Of a DNA stretch of 64,000 nucleotides, positions 8,095 through 15,747 are shown in pieces. Source of the DNA: Allobosea sp. (GTDB lineage Bacteria; Pseudomonadota; Alphaproteobacteria; Rhizobiales; Beijerinckiaceae); the NCBI RefSeq assembly GCF_017308075.1, contig NZ_JAFKFX010000033.1:1-64000 (forward strand), read 5' to 3'. Below the pieces are notes generated by a model. The model was not told where the DNA came from. It saw only the letters and a program-made list of their open reading frames with translations, and did not search any database. Numbering within the stretch: position 1 is the stretch's first letter; each line of letters starts with the position of its first letter. A program made the position numbers and the translations under genes.

Positions 8095-8349
8095 ATGGTG
8101 GCAGCGCGGTTGGCCACGATGCGGCAGGGTGAAAGGACGGACATTCCATCAATTGAGGGAAGGTCTGTATCGCAAGGTCAGGCAGCAACTATGCTGAACG
8201 TTTCGGTTCCTTCTGTAGAGAGAGCCGTAGCCGTGCAGCGCAACGCCACCCCCGAACTCGTCAAAGCCGTCGAGTCCGGCAAGGTCGCCGTGTCTGCGGC
8301 TGCGCCCCCTACCTTCGCACCCCTTGACCGCCGCCGCCCTGCCGGGTGA
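8095..8349 (+). CDS. Short ParB/KorB-like helix-turn-helix protein
   Basis: 84 residues. The block SQGQAATMLNVSVPSVERA followed by TPELVKAVESGKVAVSAAA is the HTH region of the ParB-related proteins often carried by rhizobial plasmids and phages. The usual N-terminal nuclease domain and long C-terminal part are absent, and the last 15 residues (Pro/Arg-rich) look like frameshifted sequence. Probably a truncated remnant, possibly still a DNA-binding peptide. Confidence 0.55.
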   Translation: MVAARLATMRQGERTDIPSIEGRSVSQGQAATMLNVSVPSVERAVAVQRNATPELVKAVESGKVAVSAAAPPTFAPLDRRRPAG

Positions 8350-8379
8350 CGCTGCGTCGTTTGGGGAGGGGTGGGGATC

Positions 8380-8670
8380 ATGTTGCGCATGACGTTGACC
8401 GCGGTTGGCATAGTCATCGCCCAGCCGGCCATCTCGCAATCCGGCTCTCGATGTATCCTTACCCACGAGAAGGTTGAAAACGTTTATCAAGGCTCCGCAC
8501 CATCGAGCATCGAATATGCTCTGGGCTGCAGCCTTCGGAAAGTCAGCACTTCCGGATTCGGGGAAAGTGCTTCGTCCGTTTATGAAGTCACCGACGCGCG
8601 AGGTTCAACCTTCACCGCAATCATGAACAGCGCCGGCCGCTTGCGGACCTATAACTTCTACATGAGGTAG
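8380..8670 (+). CDS. Exported small hypothetical protein
   Basis: A 96-residue protein with a signal peptide (MLRMTLTAVGIVIAQPAISQ) and two cysteines (SRCILTHEK and ALGCSLRK) that could pair in the periplasm. A GGGGAGGGGTGGGG stretch just upstream supports the start at 8380. As an exported cargo-like gene next to the repressor operon it could be a lysogenic-conversion gene; no family recognised. Confidence 0.6.
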   Translation: MLRMTLTAVGIVIAQPAISQSGSRCILTHEKVENVYQGSAPSSIEYALGCSLRKVSTSGFGESASSVYEVTDARGSTFTAIMNSAGRLRTYNFYMR

Positions 8671-8807
8671 GGCCTTGACTTCCCGCGCCGATCGATCAAT
8701 CTTTCCAGCGCTGCATCTTCGGATGCGCCGCCCCGGCTTTGAACACCGGCCCGGTCAACGCAACGCAACGTCTCGCTTCGGAAACTCTAACCGAAAGACG
8801 TTGTGCT

Positions 8808-9005
8808 ATGACCGAATCCCAAATCCGCCGTGCCCTTGCCGCCAAGGGCCTTCGCCTGAAGAAGGCGCCGTCCCGCCACTGGACCCGTGCCGAGTATGGG
8901 CCTGGGTACATGGTCACTGACGAGCGCAACATCGTTGTGCTCGGCTGCGGCCAGCGCGAGTTCGACGCCACGCTCGCCGATGTTGCGGCGCTGCTACGCG
9001 CCTGA
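8808..9005 (+). CDS. Hypothetical phage protein
   Basis: A 65-residue protein (MTESQIRRALAAKGLRLKK, then WTRAEYGPGYMVTDERNIVV). Small proteins with this N-terminal helix and a YGP-Y-V-D/E strand are common in phages of this order. The frame opens further upstream, but the ATG at 8808 begins the conserved-looking part. It converges on the structural operon across a terminator. Function unknown. Confidence 0.6.
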   Translation: MTESQIRRALAAKGLRLKKAPSRHWTRAEYGPGYMVTDERNIVVLGCGQREFDATLADVAALLRA

Positions 9006-9012
9006 GAAAAGC

Positions 9013-9050
9013 ACCGGCCCGTCCGTTTACATCCGACGTAACGGGCCGGT
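9013..9050. terminator. Hairpin terminator between convergent operons
   Basis: A perfect 10-bp stem, ACCGGCCCGT (9013-9022) with ACGGGCCGGT (9041-9050), 18-base loop. It lies exactly between the last left-end gene and the end of the minus-strand structural operon. No clear T run, so Rho-independence is uncertain. Confidence 0.6.
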
Positions 9051-9057
9051 TCACCGC

Positions 9058-9225
9058 CTACGCAGCCTCCCGCAAGCAATCGCCGACCCGATCCGGCCAG
9101 CGGTGCACAACGGCCTCGTGAATCGCGATCGGCGTCACGCTCGACATGAGCAGGAATCCGCCGACGCCCGCCATAGTGGCGCCGTGGCCGGCGACGGCCG
9201 GGGCATCTGAACCGAGGAAGCTCAC
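9058..9225 (-). CDS. 55-residue protein after the tape measure
   Basis: A GTG at 9225 overlaps the tape measure stop (GTGA), so translation is likely coupled. The product starts MSFLGSDAPAVAGHGATMAG, has a hydrophobic middle (GVGGFLLMSSVTPIAI) and ends HRWPDRVGDCLREAA. In tailed phages the gene after the tape measure encodes a distal tail or tail tip protein of over 100 residues; this is far too short for that. It could be a small membrane protein or a remnant of a lost tail gene. Confidence 0.5.
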   Translation of the reverse strand: MSFLGSDAPAVAGHGATMAGVGGFLLMSSVTPIAIHEAVVHRWPDRVGDCLREAA

Positions 9226-11447
9226 GCCCCGCCCCTTTGCTGAAACTTACCAAGGTATCCGGGCATCTCGGCCTTCAAGCGTGCATTGTTCTCAGCCAAA
9301 ATCGCGCGGAACTGGCCTTCACTCATTTGCGAGCCTCGCGCGTCGATCGAATAGGTCGGAGATACAGTGATGGATCCTCCGCCGCTTCGCGAAAGTCCGG
9401 ACGGGACGCTTGGCATGCCCACCGGCCCGCCTGTCGCAAAGCCGCGATGAAGGGCGTTAAGATTGCCCAATCCGAGCTTCTGCACCGCCTTCTTGCTGAA
9501 GACGTACTCGCCCTTATGGACGACACCGGCGGGCTCGTTCTTGCCGCCTTGGCCGGTGAAGCCGCCGCTCGACATGGAAAGGAAAGGCCCGGCGCCATTG
9601 TAACCGCCGGCGCCGAAACTGAAGGCTCCGGAGCCGTTGAAATTGTAGCCCCCACCGAGGCCGAGCATCGAGAAGATGTTGAAGCCGCCGCCACCGCCGC
9701 CGAACGCAGCGTTGAGACCAGCGTCGATCAGCTTGTCCAGAACCTTCGTCGAGATGCGGTCCAGGGCGTTGCGAAGTGCGTCCGCTGCCGACTCGCCGGA
9801 GCGCAGATCTGCAACGAAGCCCTTCAAAGCATCGCCCATCAGGCCCTTGGCGAAATCCATCGATTCGCGAAGGTCGTCCGCCTGCTGCTTCCACCGGCCC
9901 GTCGCTTCCGCCGCCGCATTGATCTTGGCGACCTCGGCGTCCGTCAGGGTTGCGGTATCGCGAAGGCCCGCTGCGACGTCCTGTTGCGCCGCAGCTTGAG
10001 CGCGCGCCATCGCGACCGCCTTCTCGCGGGCGACAACACCCAAACCGACCGTCTCGTACTCAGCCTTGGCGACGTCCCTGGCGCGTTCCAGTGATTGGAC
10101 GTAGCGCTCCAAGCTCGTCGTCCGATCCGTGTCCGCCGATCCACCCGACGAAGGCTTGGCCGTGATGATCGGCTTCGTCTTGTCGGCGAAAAAACCGTCC
10201 GTCATCGATCGGGACTGTGCCTGCGCAGCGGCCGTGTTCGTCGGGTTCATCTGGCCGGCAAGCTTAGCCAGGGCGGCCTCTGCCTCGGCGCCGCCCCCGA
10301 GCTTCGCGGCCAGCGAGGCCAGCGACGCCTTGTTATTCGCGGCATCGCGGAGCTGCTGCGCGATGGCAGTTTGATTGCCCTCGCCATAGCTGTCCGGGAA
10401 GAGCGACTTCAGCTTGTCGTTCAGCGCGACCGAGAACCCCGAGTTGCCAATATTCTTCGCGATGCGGTCTGCCTCGCTACCGGAATCCTTCAGGAATTTG
10501 TAGGCTTGGCCCAGCAAGCGCACACCACCGGCCAGCGCTTCCACCCATGAGACGGTCGATCCGTAGAAGTCACGGCCCGCGCTGGCGAAGTCGTCGTAAA
10601 TCGGCTTGAGATCGTTATTGATGATACGATAGGCCTCGTCCAGCCTGCGCTTCATCTCGGCGGCGTTGCGGATATCCTCGTCTTCGAAAATCTTGACGTC
10701 AGTGCTCTTGACGTCTGACAGGCTCTTGCGAAGCTTGTCCATTTCGACGGTGCCGTTGCGGATACCCTCGACGATCTTGGGAGGAAAGAACTGGCTCGCG
10801 AGGTCGAGGGCGGCGAGCTGCTTTCCCTGCGCCTGCAACTGCGCGATCAGGTCGAGCATCACCCGCAGCCGGGCCTCATTGCCGCTCGCGCCGAGGAAGC
10901 TAGTCAAGTTGGACTGGCTCAGGTTGCCGGCACCGACCTGCTGGCGGAGCCTGGCTTCAAGAGCGGATTCGTTGCGGGCGTTCTCGCCGCCTTCGCCCTG
11001 CTTGACGGTGGAGACCGCTTTGAGCTTTTCCAGCGCCTTCTGCAGGTCTTCGGCCTCGACTTTGAGGCTCCGGGCCTGCCCGGTCCACTGCTGAAAGAAT
11101 GTGCTGCTAACGCCCGCGCTCTTGGCGGACTCGCCGATCTTAACCAGCCGCTCGACCTGCTCGGCAGCGGCCTCGGTGGCTGCGCCAAGCAGCTTCACCA
11201 GCCCGACGCCGACCGCGATCGTGCCGGCAGCAACCGCGACGCCGCGAAGGGCCGTCGTCAGGGCGGTACTGTTCTGCGCCGCGTATTTCAAAGACTTGAG
11301 CGCCAGGCTCTTGTCCATCGCCGTGCCAACAGAGGCCATCGTCGACACCATTTGCTTGCCTTGGTGAGCAACGATGTCCTGAGCGCGCTGCATCGCCTTG
11401 TCGAGGGCTTTGGTGTCGCCTCCAATCCTGAGGGCTAGACCTGTCAT
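9222..11447 (-). CDS. Phage tail tape measure protein (short)
   Basis: 741 residues. It starts LALRIGGDTKALDKAMQRAQ, has a TTALRGVAVAAGTIAVGVGL hydrophobic segment near 65-85, long helical regions and the usual C-terminal block (AGVVHKGEYVFSKKAVQKLG followed by FATGGPVGMP). At the usual 1.5 Angstrom per residue, the helical part would set a tail of roughly 90-110 nm at most. It overlaps the upstream gp10-like gene (ATGA). It is odd here because no tail tube or tail tip gene accompanies it. Gly-rich stretches (FGGGGGGFNIF) are near 590-620. Confidence 0.85.
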   Translation of the reverse strand: MTGLALRIGGDTKALDKAMQRAQDIVAHQGKQMVSTMASVGTAMDKSLALKSLKYAAQNSTALTTALRGVAVAAGTIAVGVGLVKLLGAATEAAAEQVERLVKIGESAKSAGVSSTFFQQWTGQARSLKVEAEDLQKALEKLKAVSTVKQGEGGENARNESALEARLRQQVGAGNLSQSNLTSFLGASGNEARLRVMLDLIAQLQAQGKQLAALDLASQFFPPKIVEGIRNGTVEMDKLRKSLSDVKSTDVKIFEDEDIRNAAEMKRRLDEAYRIINNDLKPIYDDFASAGRDFYGSTVSWVEALAGGVRLLGQAYKFLKDSGSEADRIAKNIGNSGFSVALNDKLKSLFPDSYGEGNQTAIAQQLRDAANNKASLASLAAKLGGGAEAEAALAKLAGQMNPTNTAAAQAQSRSMTDGFFADKTKPIITAKPSSGGSADTDRTTSLERYVQSLERARDVAKAEYETVGLGVVAREKAVAMARAQAAAQQDVAAGLRDTATLTDAEVAKINAAAEATGRWKQQADDLRESMDFAKGLMGDALKGFVADLRSGESAADALRNALDRISTKVLDKLIDAGLNAAFGGGGGGFNIFSMLGLGGGYNFNGSGAFSFGAGGYNGAGPFLSMSSGGFTGQGGKNEPAGVVHKGEYVFSKKAVQKLGLGNLNALHRGFATGGPVGMPSVPSGLSRSGGGSITVSPTYSIDARGSQMSEGQFRAILAENNARLKAEMPGYLGKFQQRGGA

Positions 11448-11851
11448 TCCATTTCCTCCAGCGCGCCTTCAACAGCGGCCTCGCCCATTTCGGCGATGAT
11501 CTTCTTTCGGTATTCGTTAGCCGTATTGTTGAAGAACGGCTGGGCAGGCGCATGTGCGACTCCAAATTCCGTCATCAACGCGACGTCGAACTCGTGCCCG
11601 CTGGGAGACGTGCGGGTCGTCTCCGGCGTCCCCCCGGCACGAACAATGACGCCGTTGCCTTCCTCGTCGTCCTCAACCCGAATGCTGTCCCGGAGCCCGC
11701 CCGTGGCAACCGGAGCACGGCTCTTCATCTCGGCAGCGATCTCGTCGCCAAGGGCACGGGCACGTTTCCGCACCCGCTCCTCGGCCCGCTTACCGGCCTG
11801 CGCGATCTTTTTCGCCAGCGCAGCCTCGCCTATGAATTCGCCGGAGATCAC
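11444..11851 (-). CDS. HK97 gp10-like head-tail joining / tail completion protein
   Basis: 135 residues. The pattern AKKIAQAGKRAEERVRKRAR, SRAPVATGGLRDSI and VALMTEFGVAHAPAQPFFNN is that of HK97 gp10-type proteins, which sit at the neck between head and tail. ATGA overlaps on both sides couple it to the chaperone gene and the tape measure gene. In HK97-like phages this gene comes before the major tail protein; here it follows the chaperone and directly precedes the tape measure. Confidence 0.8.
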   Translation of the reverse strand: MISGEFIGEAALAKKIAQAGKRAEERVRKRARALGDEIAAEMKSRAPVATGGLRDSIRVEDDEEGNGVIVRAGGTPETTRTSPSGHEFDVALMTEFGVAHAPAQPFFNNTANEYRKKIIAEMGEAAVEGALEEME

Positions 11852-12201
11852 GCCGCAGCGTCCGTGAAGGTCGCCTCTTCCTCCGGCAAGCCGAACAGAT
11901 GCGCTTCCAGAACCTTCGCCACCAGCGGCGCGTAGACGCCGGGCGGCTGGCCCTCGAGCGTCCTACGGACCAGTACGGACTCGGAGCCCATTAGCCGGTG
12001 CGGCGCGCCAACATGTGCCGCCGACAGCACCGGCAGAAACGCCCGCGTCGACCAGGTTCCGTCCGCGATATCGCGGAAGAGCGCGAACAGCGACTTGCCG
12101 ACTTTGTGCTCGATCTGCTGGATCAGGAACGGCTGGTTACGCTCAAGGCGAAAGCGGGCCTGCTCCCCGCCGATGACGGCGTCGATGATGTCAGTCTTCA
12201 T
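11848..12201 (-). CDS. GTA gp10 / TAC_11-type tail assembly chaperone family protein
   Basis: 117 residues beginning MKTDIIDAVIGGEQARFRLE with RDIADGTWSTRAFLPVLSAA in the middle. This fits the GTA-gp10 family (PF11836, tail assembly chaperone type) found in gene transfer agents and phages. No slippery heptamer or downstream -1 extension was seen. The chaperone normally works with the tape measure and tube protein; only the tape measure is present here. Confidence 0.65.
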   Translation of the reverse strand: MKTDIIDAVIGGEQARFRLERNQPFLIQQIEHKVGKSLFALFRDIADGTWSTRAFLPVLSAAHVGAPHRLMGSESVLVRRTLEGQPPGVYAPLVAKVLEAHLFGLPEEEATFTDAAA

Positions 12202-12244
12202 TGTCTTTCCTCGGAAAATGCCGCCCGCTGGCGGCTGGTTATGA

Positions 12245-13912
12245 CTACGCGAACGCGCTCAAGGCGCTCTCCCAGTCATCGTTGTCGTAAAAGCTGCCGC
12301 TGCCTGCGGACTGCCCCAAGCTCGCCCGGTATGTGCTCATCGCCGCCGCGACCGTGCCGTCGATGGACAGCCACTTCTTCGATTTATGCAGGCGGGTTTT
12401 GTGGCCGTGGCTGTTCGTCTCGACCTCGGTATTGGCGAAGCACATTCGCAGGATGGGGTGCCCACCATGCTTGAAGCGTCCGGCTATGACGCTGCGCTCC
12501 AGCTCGGCGATTGCCGGCATCATCGAGAGCGCGCCCTGGCGGAACTCGATCGCTCGATATCCGTCATCGAGCAGATTGTTCAGGATCGACCTAGCGAGCG
12601 CGGGGTCGAAGGCGATTTCCTTGACGTCGTATTCGTCGCATAGCTCGCGAATGCGCTGCTCCACGGCCCTGAAATCCACGACGTTGCCAGGCGTGGCTGT
12701 GATCAGCCCGTCTTTCGCCCATTTCACGTAAGGCGCCTGGGTCGCGGCCTCGCGCTCCCGGAGATTGTTCTGAGGGCAGAAGAAGAACGGCAAGATGATA
12801 GTGTTATCGCCATCGCGGAAGCTGGCCGTGACGACGGTCAAGTCACCGGACGACGACAAATCTGCAGCGAGCCAGCACTCACGGCCGCGCAATGCCTCGA
12901 CGTCGATCAGCTCGGCGCCCTTGTCGTAAGTCGCCATGTCCACGAATGCGGACTGGGCGTGGTCGGCCCACATGTTGAGGTTGAACTGCTTGAAGTTATC
13001 AAGCTCTGAGGGCGAATGCTTCGCCTTCGTCACCTTGTCCATGAACCCGGGCAAATCCGGGTAGCCGTGGCGCATTCCCGGGTTTACGAGCTTCCACAGG
13101 TCCGGGTCGTCCCACTGGTCACCTTCCTCCGCCGCGAAAATGACAGGCAGCGTCGCAGGGTCGTCGATCTCGCCCTTCTGAATTTTGATGGCGGTCGAGA
13201 CTGTGTTCCAGGCCAGATTCTCCTGGCCGCGGCCTGCCGTGGTCGCCACGATCATCAGCGTGTCGGGGGTCTTCACCAAGGCGGAGTCGAGAGCGCCCCA
13301 CAGGTTGGCGCCGGACTGGCCTTTCCAGACATGAAGCTCGTCCGCGATGACGACGCGCGGCGTCTTTCCGTGCTGCACCCCGCCGTCAGCCGCGAGCGCC
13401 TTGTAAGATGATTTCTTAGGCTTGCACCGGATGGTGCTCTTGTAGCCAACCACGCTCATATTGTCGCGCAACCGCTTGTCGTGACCGACGAGCAGGTTCA
13501 CCTCGTCGAAAAGCTCCATGGCCTGCTCGTGAGCGGACGCTGCCGACACGACCAAGTCCCCCGGCAAGGTTTCCGGGCCGATGGTGTGCAGCAAGGTGAT
13601 CGCCGCACACAGGCTGGTCTTGCGGGATCCTCTGGGGAGTAGGAGCACGACACGGCGGACGATGCGGTCGCCCTTGCGAGCGATGCGCAGGCCGTCCTTG
13701 TCGAAGACGTCCTCGGTATGCCGCGGGCCATATATGCGCTTCACAACCCGAGCCTGCCAATCATCAAGCTGGAACGGGTTGCCTGGGGCGGGATTCTTCG
13801 GATGCTTCAGGCGACGAAGCCACTGAACGGCACGCTCGCCGTAGCCAAACGGATCAGGAATCTCTGAGCCATCGTCAATCCATGAGGGTGTCAGCGGCAT
13901 CGGTATCCTCAT
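12245..13912 (-). CDS. Phage terminase large subunit
   Basis: About 555 residues, HK97/Terminase_1 type: N-terminal ATPase with Walker A-like LLLPRGSRKTSL, Walker B VVIADELHVW and coupling motif VATTAG, then the RNase H-fold nuclease with WLAADLSSSGDLT and EIAFDPALARSI. The motor cuts and packages DNA into the procapsid. Start choice: 13912 or 13900 (the latter after AGGA), both inside the end of the small subunit gene; a GTG at 13990 would overlap it by over 110 bases and is less likely. Gene order TerS-TerL after the capsid genes is inverted relative to most HK97-like phages. Confidence 0.93.
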   Translation of the reverse strand: MRIPMPLTPSWIDDGSEIPDPFGYGERAVQWLRRLKHPKNPAPGNPFQLDDWQARVVKRIYGPRHTEDVFDKDGLRIARKGDRIVRRVVLLLPRGSRKTSLCAAITLLHTIGPETLPGDLVVSAASAHEQAMELFDEVNLLVGHDKRLRDNMSVVGYKSTIRCKPKKSSYKALAADGGVQHGKTPRVVIADELHVWKGQSGANLWGALDSALVKTPDTLMIVATTAGRGQENLAWNTVSTAIKIQKGEIDDPATLPVIFAAEEGDQWDDPDLWKLVNPGMRHGYPDLPGFMDKVTKAKHSPSELDNFKQFNLNMWADHAQSAFVDMATYDKGAELIDVEALRGRECWLAADLSSSGDLTVVTASFRDGDNTIILPFFFCPQNNLREREAATQAPYVKWAKDGLITATPGNVVDFRAVEQRIRELCDEYDVKEIAFDPALARSILNNLLDDGYRAIEFRQGALSMMPAIAELERSVIAGRFKHGGHPILRMCFANTEVETNSHGHKTRLHKSKKWLSIDGTVAAAMSTYRASLGQSAGSGSFYDNDDWESALSAFA

Positions 13913-14285
13913 GCGCGCCGGCTCGGCTTCGGGAGGCAGGGGTAAGGCCAAGCTCAGCGGCCCATCGACGCGCTTCGGCGGCGGACTCACGAACGGTCAC
14001 GAAGGCGGGGTGGCGCTTTAGTTCGCCCCGGGAGTTTTCCATGTAGTCGCCGTCGAGCCGGATGCGGGCTCGGGCGATGGCAATGTCACCAGTAGCCTCG
14101 CAGTACCTTTCGCATGCTGCGATATCGGCCTTGGAAAGCACGCGACGCTCAACCAGAACCGGCATCACGCGGCGCCATTCTGCTTTGGCTTCTGTCGACA
14201 TGTCCTTGGGTGGAGCCGGGACCTTGCGGATCGGATCAGCAACTGGCTTGGGTTCGGCTTTTGCGCCTCGGGTGTGATGGCTCAT
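13875..14285 (-). CDS. Phage terminase small subunit, P27 family
   Basis: 136 residues, with the P27-family features: PAPPKDMSTEAKAEWRRVMP, then CERYCEATGDIAIARARIR and a conserved basic ELKRHPAFVTVRESAAEAR helix. It recognises the packaging site. The start ATG at 14285 overlaps the connector stop (ATGA), and the 3' end overlaps the large subunit start, so the three genes are translationally linked. Confidence 0.88.
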   Translation of the reverse strand: MSHHTRGAKAEPKPVADPIRKVPAPPKDMSTEAKAEWRRVMPVLVERRVLSKADIAACERYCEATGDIAIARARIRLDGDYMENSRGELKRHPAFVTVRESAAEARRWAAELGLTPASRSRAGAHEDTDAADTLMD

Positions 14286-14566
14286 CCAAACGCCCACTTG
14301 CGATGATTGATCAGGATCGCGCCGGCATTGAAGGGGATGTCGGAGAGAATGTCCGCCATCGCCGTTTCGCGATGTTCGAACCAGTGCGCCGCGATCATCA
14401 ACGTAGCCTGCTTCACCTCGGGAGGCGGGGCGTAGTCCTCGTCGGGGTCAACCAGGCCGTAGACATAAGAATTCGCAGCATCGACCATCGCCTGCGCAGG
14501 AACGTCCTCGTCGTCGTGTCCGATACGAACAAACGCCTTGAATTCGTCAAGCGTAATCATGTCCAT
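14282..14566 (-). CDS. Phage gp6-like head-tail connector protein
   Basis: 94 residues: MDMITLDEFKAFVRIGHDDED, AMVDAANSYVYGLV and EVKQATLMIAAHWFEHRE match the all-helical gp6-like connector family that docks onto the portal. ATGA overlap with the TerS gene. About 120 bases separate it from the HNH gene. Confidence 0.82.
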   Translation of the reverse strand: MDMITLDEFKAFVRIGHDDEDVPAQAMVDAANSYVYGLVDPDEDYAPPPEVKQATLMIAAHWFEHRETAMADILSDIPFNAGAILINHRKWAFG

Positions 14567-14686
14567 TGTGAATGGATTTTCCTTTTTCTATCAATTTTGA
14601 GAATGCTCCAAATCGGCTGTGTCTCGAAGGAACCTACCCACATGGTCTTGAGGGCGATCTGTTTCCTTCGAACCCAGCCCCCCGGT

Positions 14687-15043
14687 CTATGAGCGTGGGT
14701 TGCCGAAACCGCCTTCGGAGCGCGCGGCCTTGCGGGAGTTGCAGGCGACGTTGAACGGCCGCCAGTTGCTGCGGTCCCAGAACAGACGCTGATCCCCTTT
14801 ATGGGCGATGTGGTGGTCCACCATGTTGGCGACGCGACCGCATCCGCAGGCGCAGCGGTCATTGCCTGGCAGGGCAAGGAATGCCTTCGAGGCCTTGCGC
14901 CAAGAGGATGAATATCCGCGTGCTGATGCCGATGGCCTAGCAGCCTGTGTGGCCTCGGCTCTGGCCTTAGAGCATGGGCATGTCTGACGGGCGGGCACGA
15001 CGTGTCTACCGCACGTACAATACCTCGGCGCTGCTGTTGGCAT
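14687..15043 (-). CDS. HNH endonuclease
   Basis: 118 residues: two zinc-knuckle CxC/CxxC pairs (YCTCGRH, TCPCSK), a WRKASKAFLALPGNDRCACG segment, then MVDHHIAHKGD and NWRPFNVACNSRKAA, the HNH nuclease core. HNH proteins beside the terminase genes are often required for packaging-site cleavage in HK97-like phages and satellites. Start at 15043. Confidence 0.88.
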   Translation of the reverse strand: MPTAAPRYCTCGRHVVPARQTCPCSKARAEATQAARPSASARGYSSSWRKASKAFLALPGNDRCACGCGRVANMVDHHIAHKGDQRLFWDRSNWRPFNVACNSRKAARSEGGFGNPRS

Positions 15044-15062
15044 GATGGTCCTTGAATGAAGA

Positions 15063-15094
15063 GGCCGACCGCAGCGTCCTGCATGCGGTCGGCC
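15063..15094. terminator. Hairpin in the gap before the HNH gene
   Basis: Perfect 11-bp stem GGCCGACCGCA (15063-15073) with TGCGGTCGGCC (15084-15094). It lies just upstream of the HNH start on the minus strand, between two structural gene groups, and has no T run. It may be a processing, pausing or terminator site. Confidence 0.45.
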
Positions 15095-15205
15095 CTGCGC
15101 CTATCGCGGCGCTATCTGCGTGACGCTGCAGTGCGGATCTGGCTGTTGACGTCAATCTCGGGCTATGCCCGACGCGCCCCGTCGAAGCCTCACGGGTGAT
15201 CAATC

Positions 15206-15265
15206 CGTTCACATGGGCGCACCACCCTGCTAGCGCGTGTGAACGAGGGGGCGGCACACGCTAGC
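15206..15265. other. Two overlapping, mutually exclusive hairpins
   Basis: Arm CGTTCACA (15206-15213) pairs with TGTGAACG (15238-15245), while 15229-15241 pairs with 15255-15265 (GCTAGCG-TGTG, two-base bulge). The two stems share bases 15238-15241 and cannot form together. The site is 40-100 bases past the end of the 127-residue head protein gene, within a 261-bp gap without a convincing gene. Confidence 0.45.
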
Positions 15266-15304
15266 TCAACGGCCGGGCCAGCCGTAGGAAACCGCCCCTA
15301 TCCC

Positions 15305-15688
15305 TTATGAGATCGGGCGCTCAGCGGCGTGCCCAAGGATGGCAACGGCACCGGCCGCGATGCTGGTGCCGCCGGCCTTCGTCAGCACCAGCCGCACATA
15401 CCGCTTGTGGCCGATGTAACTGACCTTGTCGGTGGCATCGGCGACCGCAGTGGCCTCGAAGCTGCCCGTGAGGTCGCCGGGCGCCACGTCCGTATATCCG
15501 GAACCCGATACATCAGACTCCTGAAGTTTGGCGCCGAAGTCACCCGCGCCGGCAATGGCGCCGGTGTTGAGCACGAAGGCGGCCGAGCCGAAGCCCTTGG
15601 TGTCTACGGCCACGCCGTTGACGGTGGCAGCCTGGACGGCGGGCGAGAGGGCCGTGATGAATTTCAGATTGGACGCGAGATCGCGCAT
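15305..15688 (-). CDS. Phage structural protein of the capsid region
   Basis: 127 residues, acidic and beta-rich, starting MRDLASNLKFITALSPAVQA with KRYVRLVLTKAGGTSIAAGA near the C-terminus. Its place just downstream of the major capsid gene and its composition suggest a capsid decoration/head-stabilising protein; an alternative is a short tail-tube-like protein. No motif decides. Confidence 0.55.
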   Translation of the reverse strand: MRDLASNLKFITALSPAVQAATVNGVAVDTKGFGSAAFVLNTGAIAGAGDFGAKLQESDVSGSGYTDVAPGDLTGSFEATAVADATDKVSYIGHKRYVRLVLTKAGGTSIAAGAVAILGHAAERPIS

Positions 15689-15747
15689 TGATATCTCCGA
15701 TAAAGGGGGGTGGGCGGCTCAGCAGCCGCCCATGGAATTCGGACGCG

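Noticed and set aside
8696-9253. 185-codon minus-strand ORF at the end of the structural operon
   Set aside because: Shadow; the better reading there is the GTG-started 55-codon frame coupled to the tape measure.
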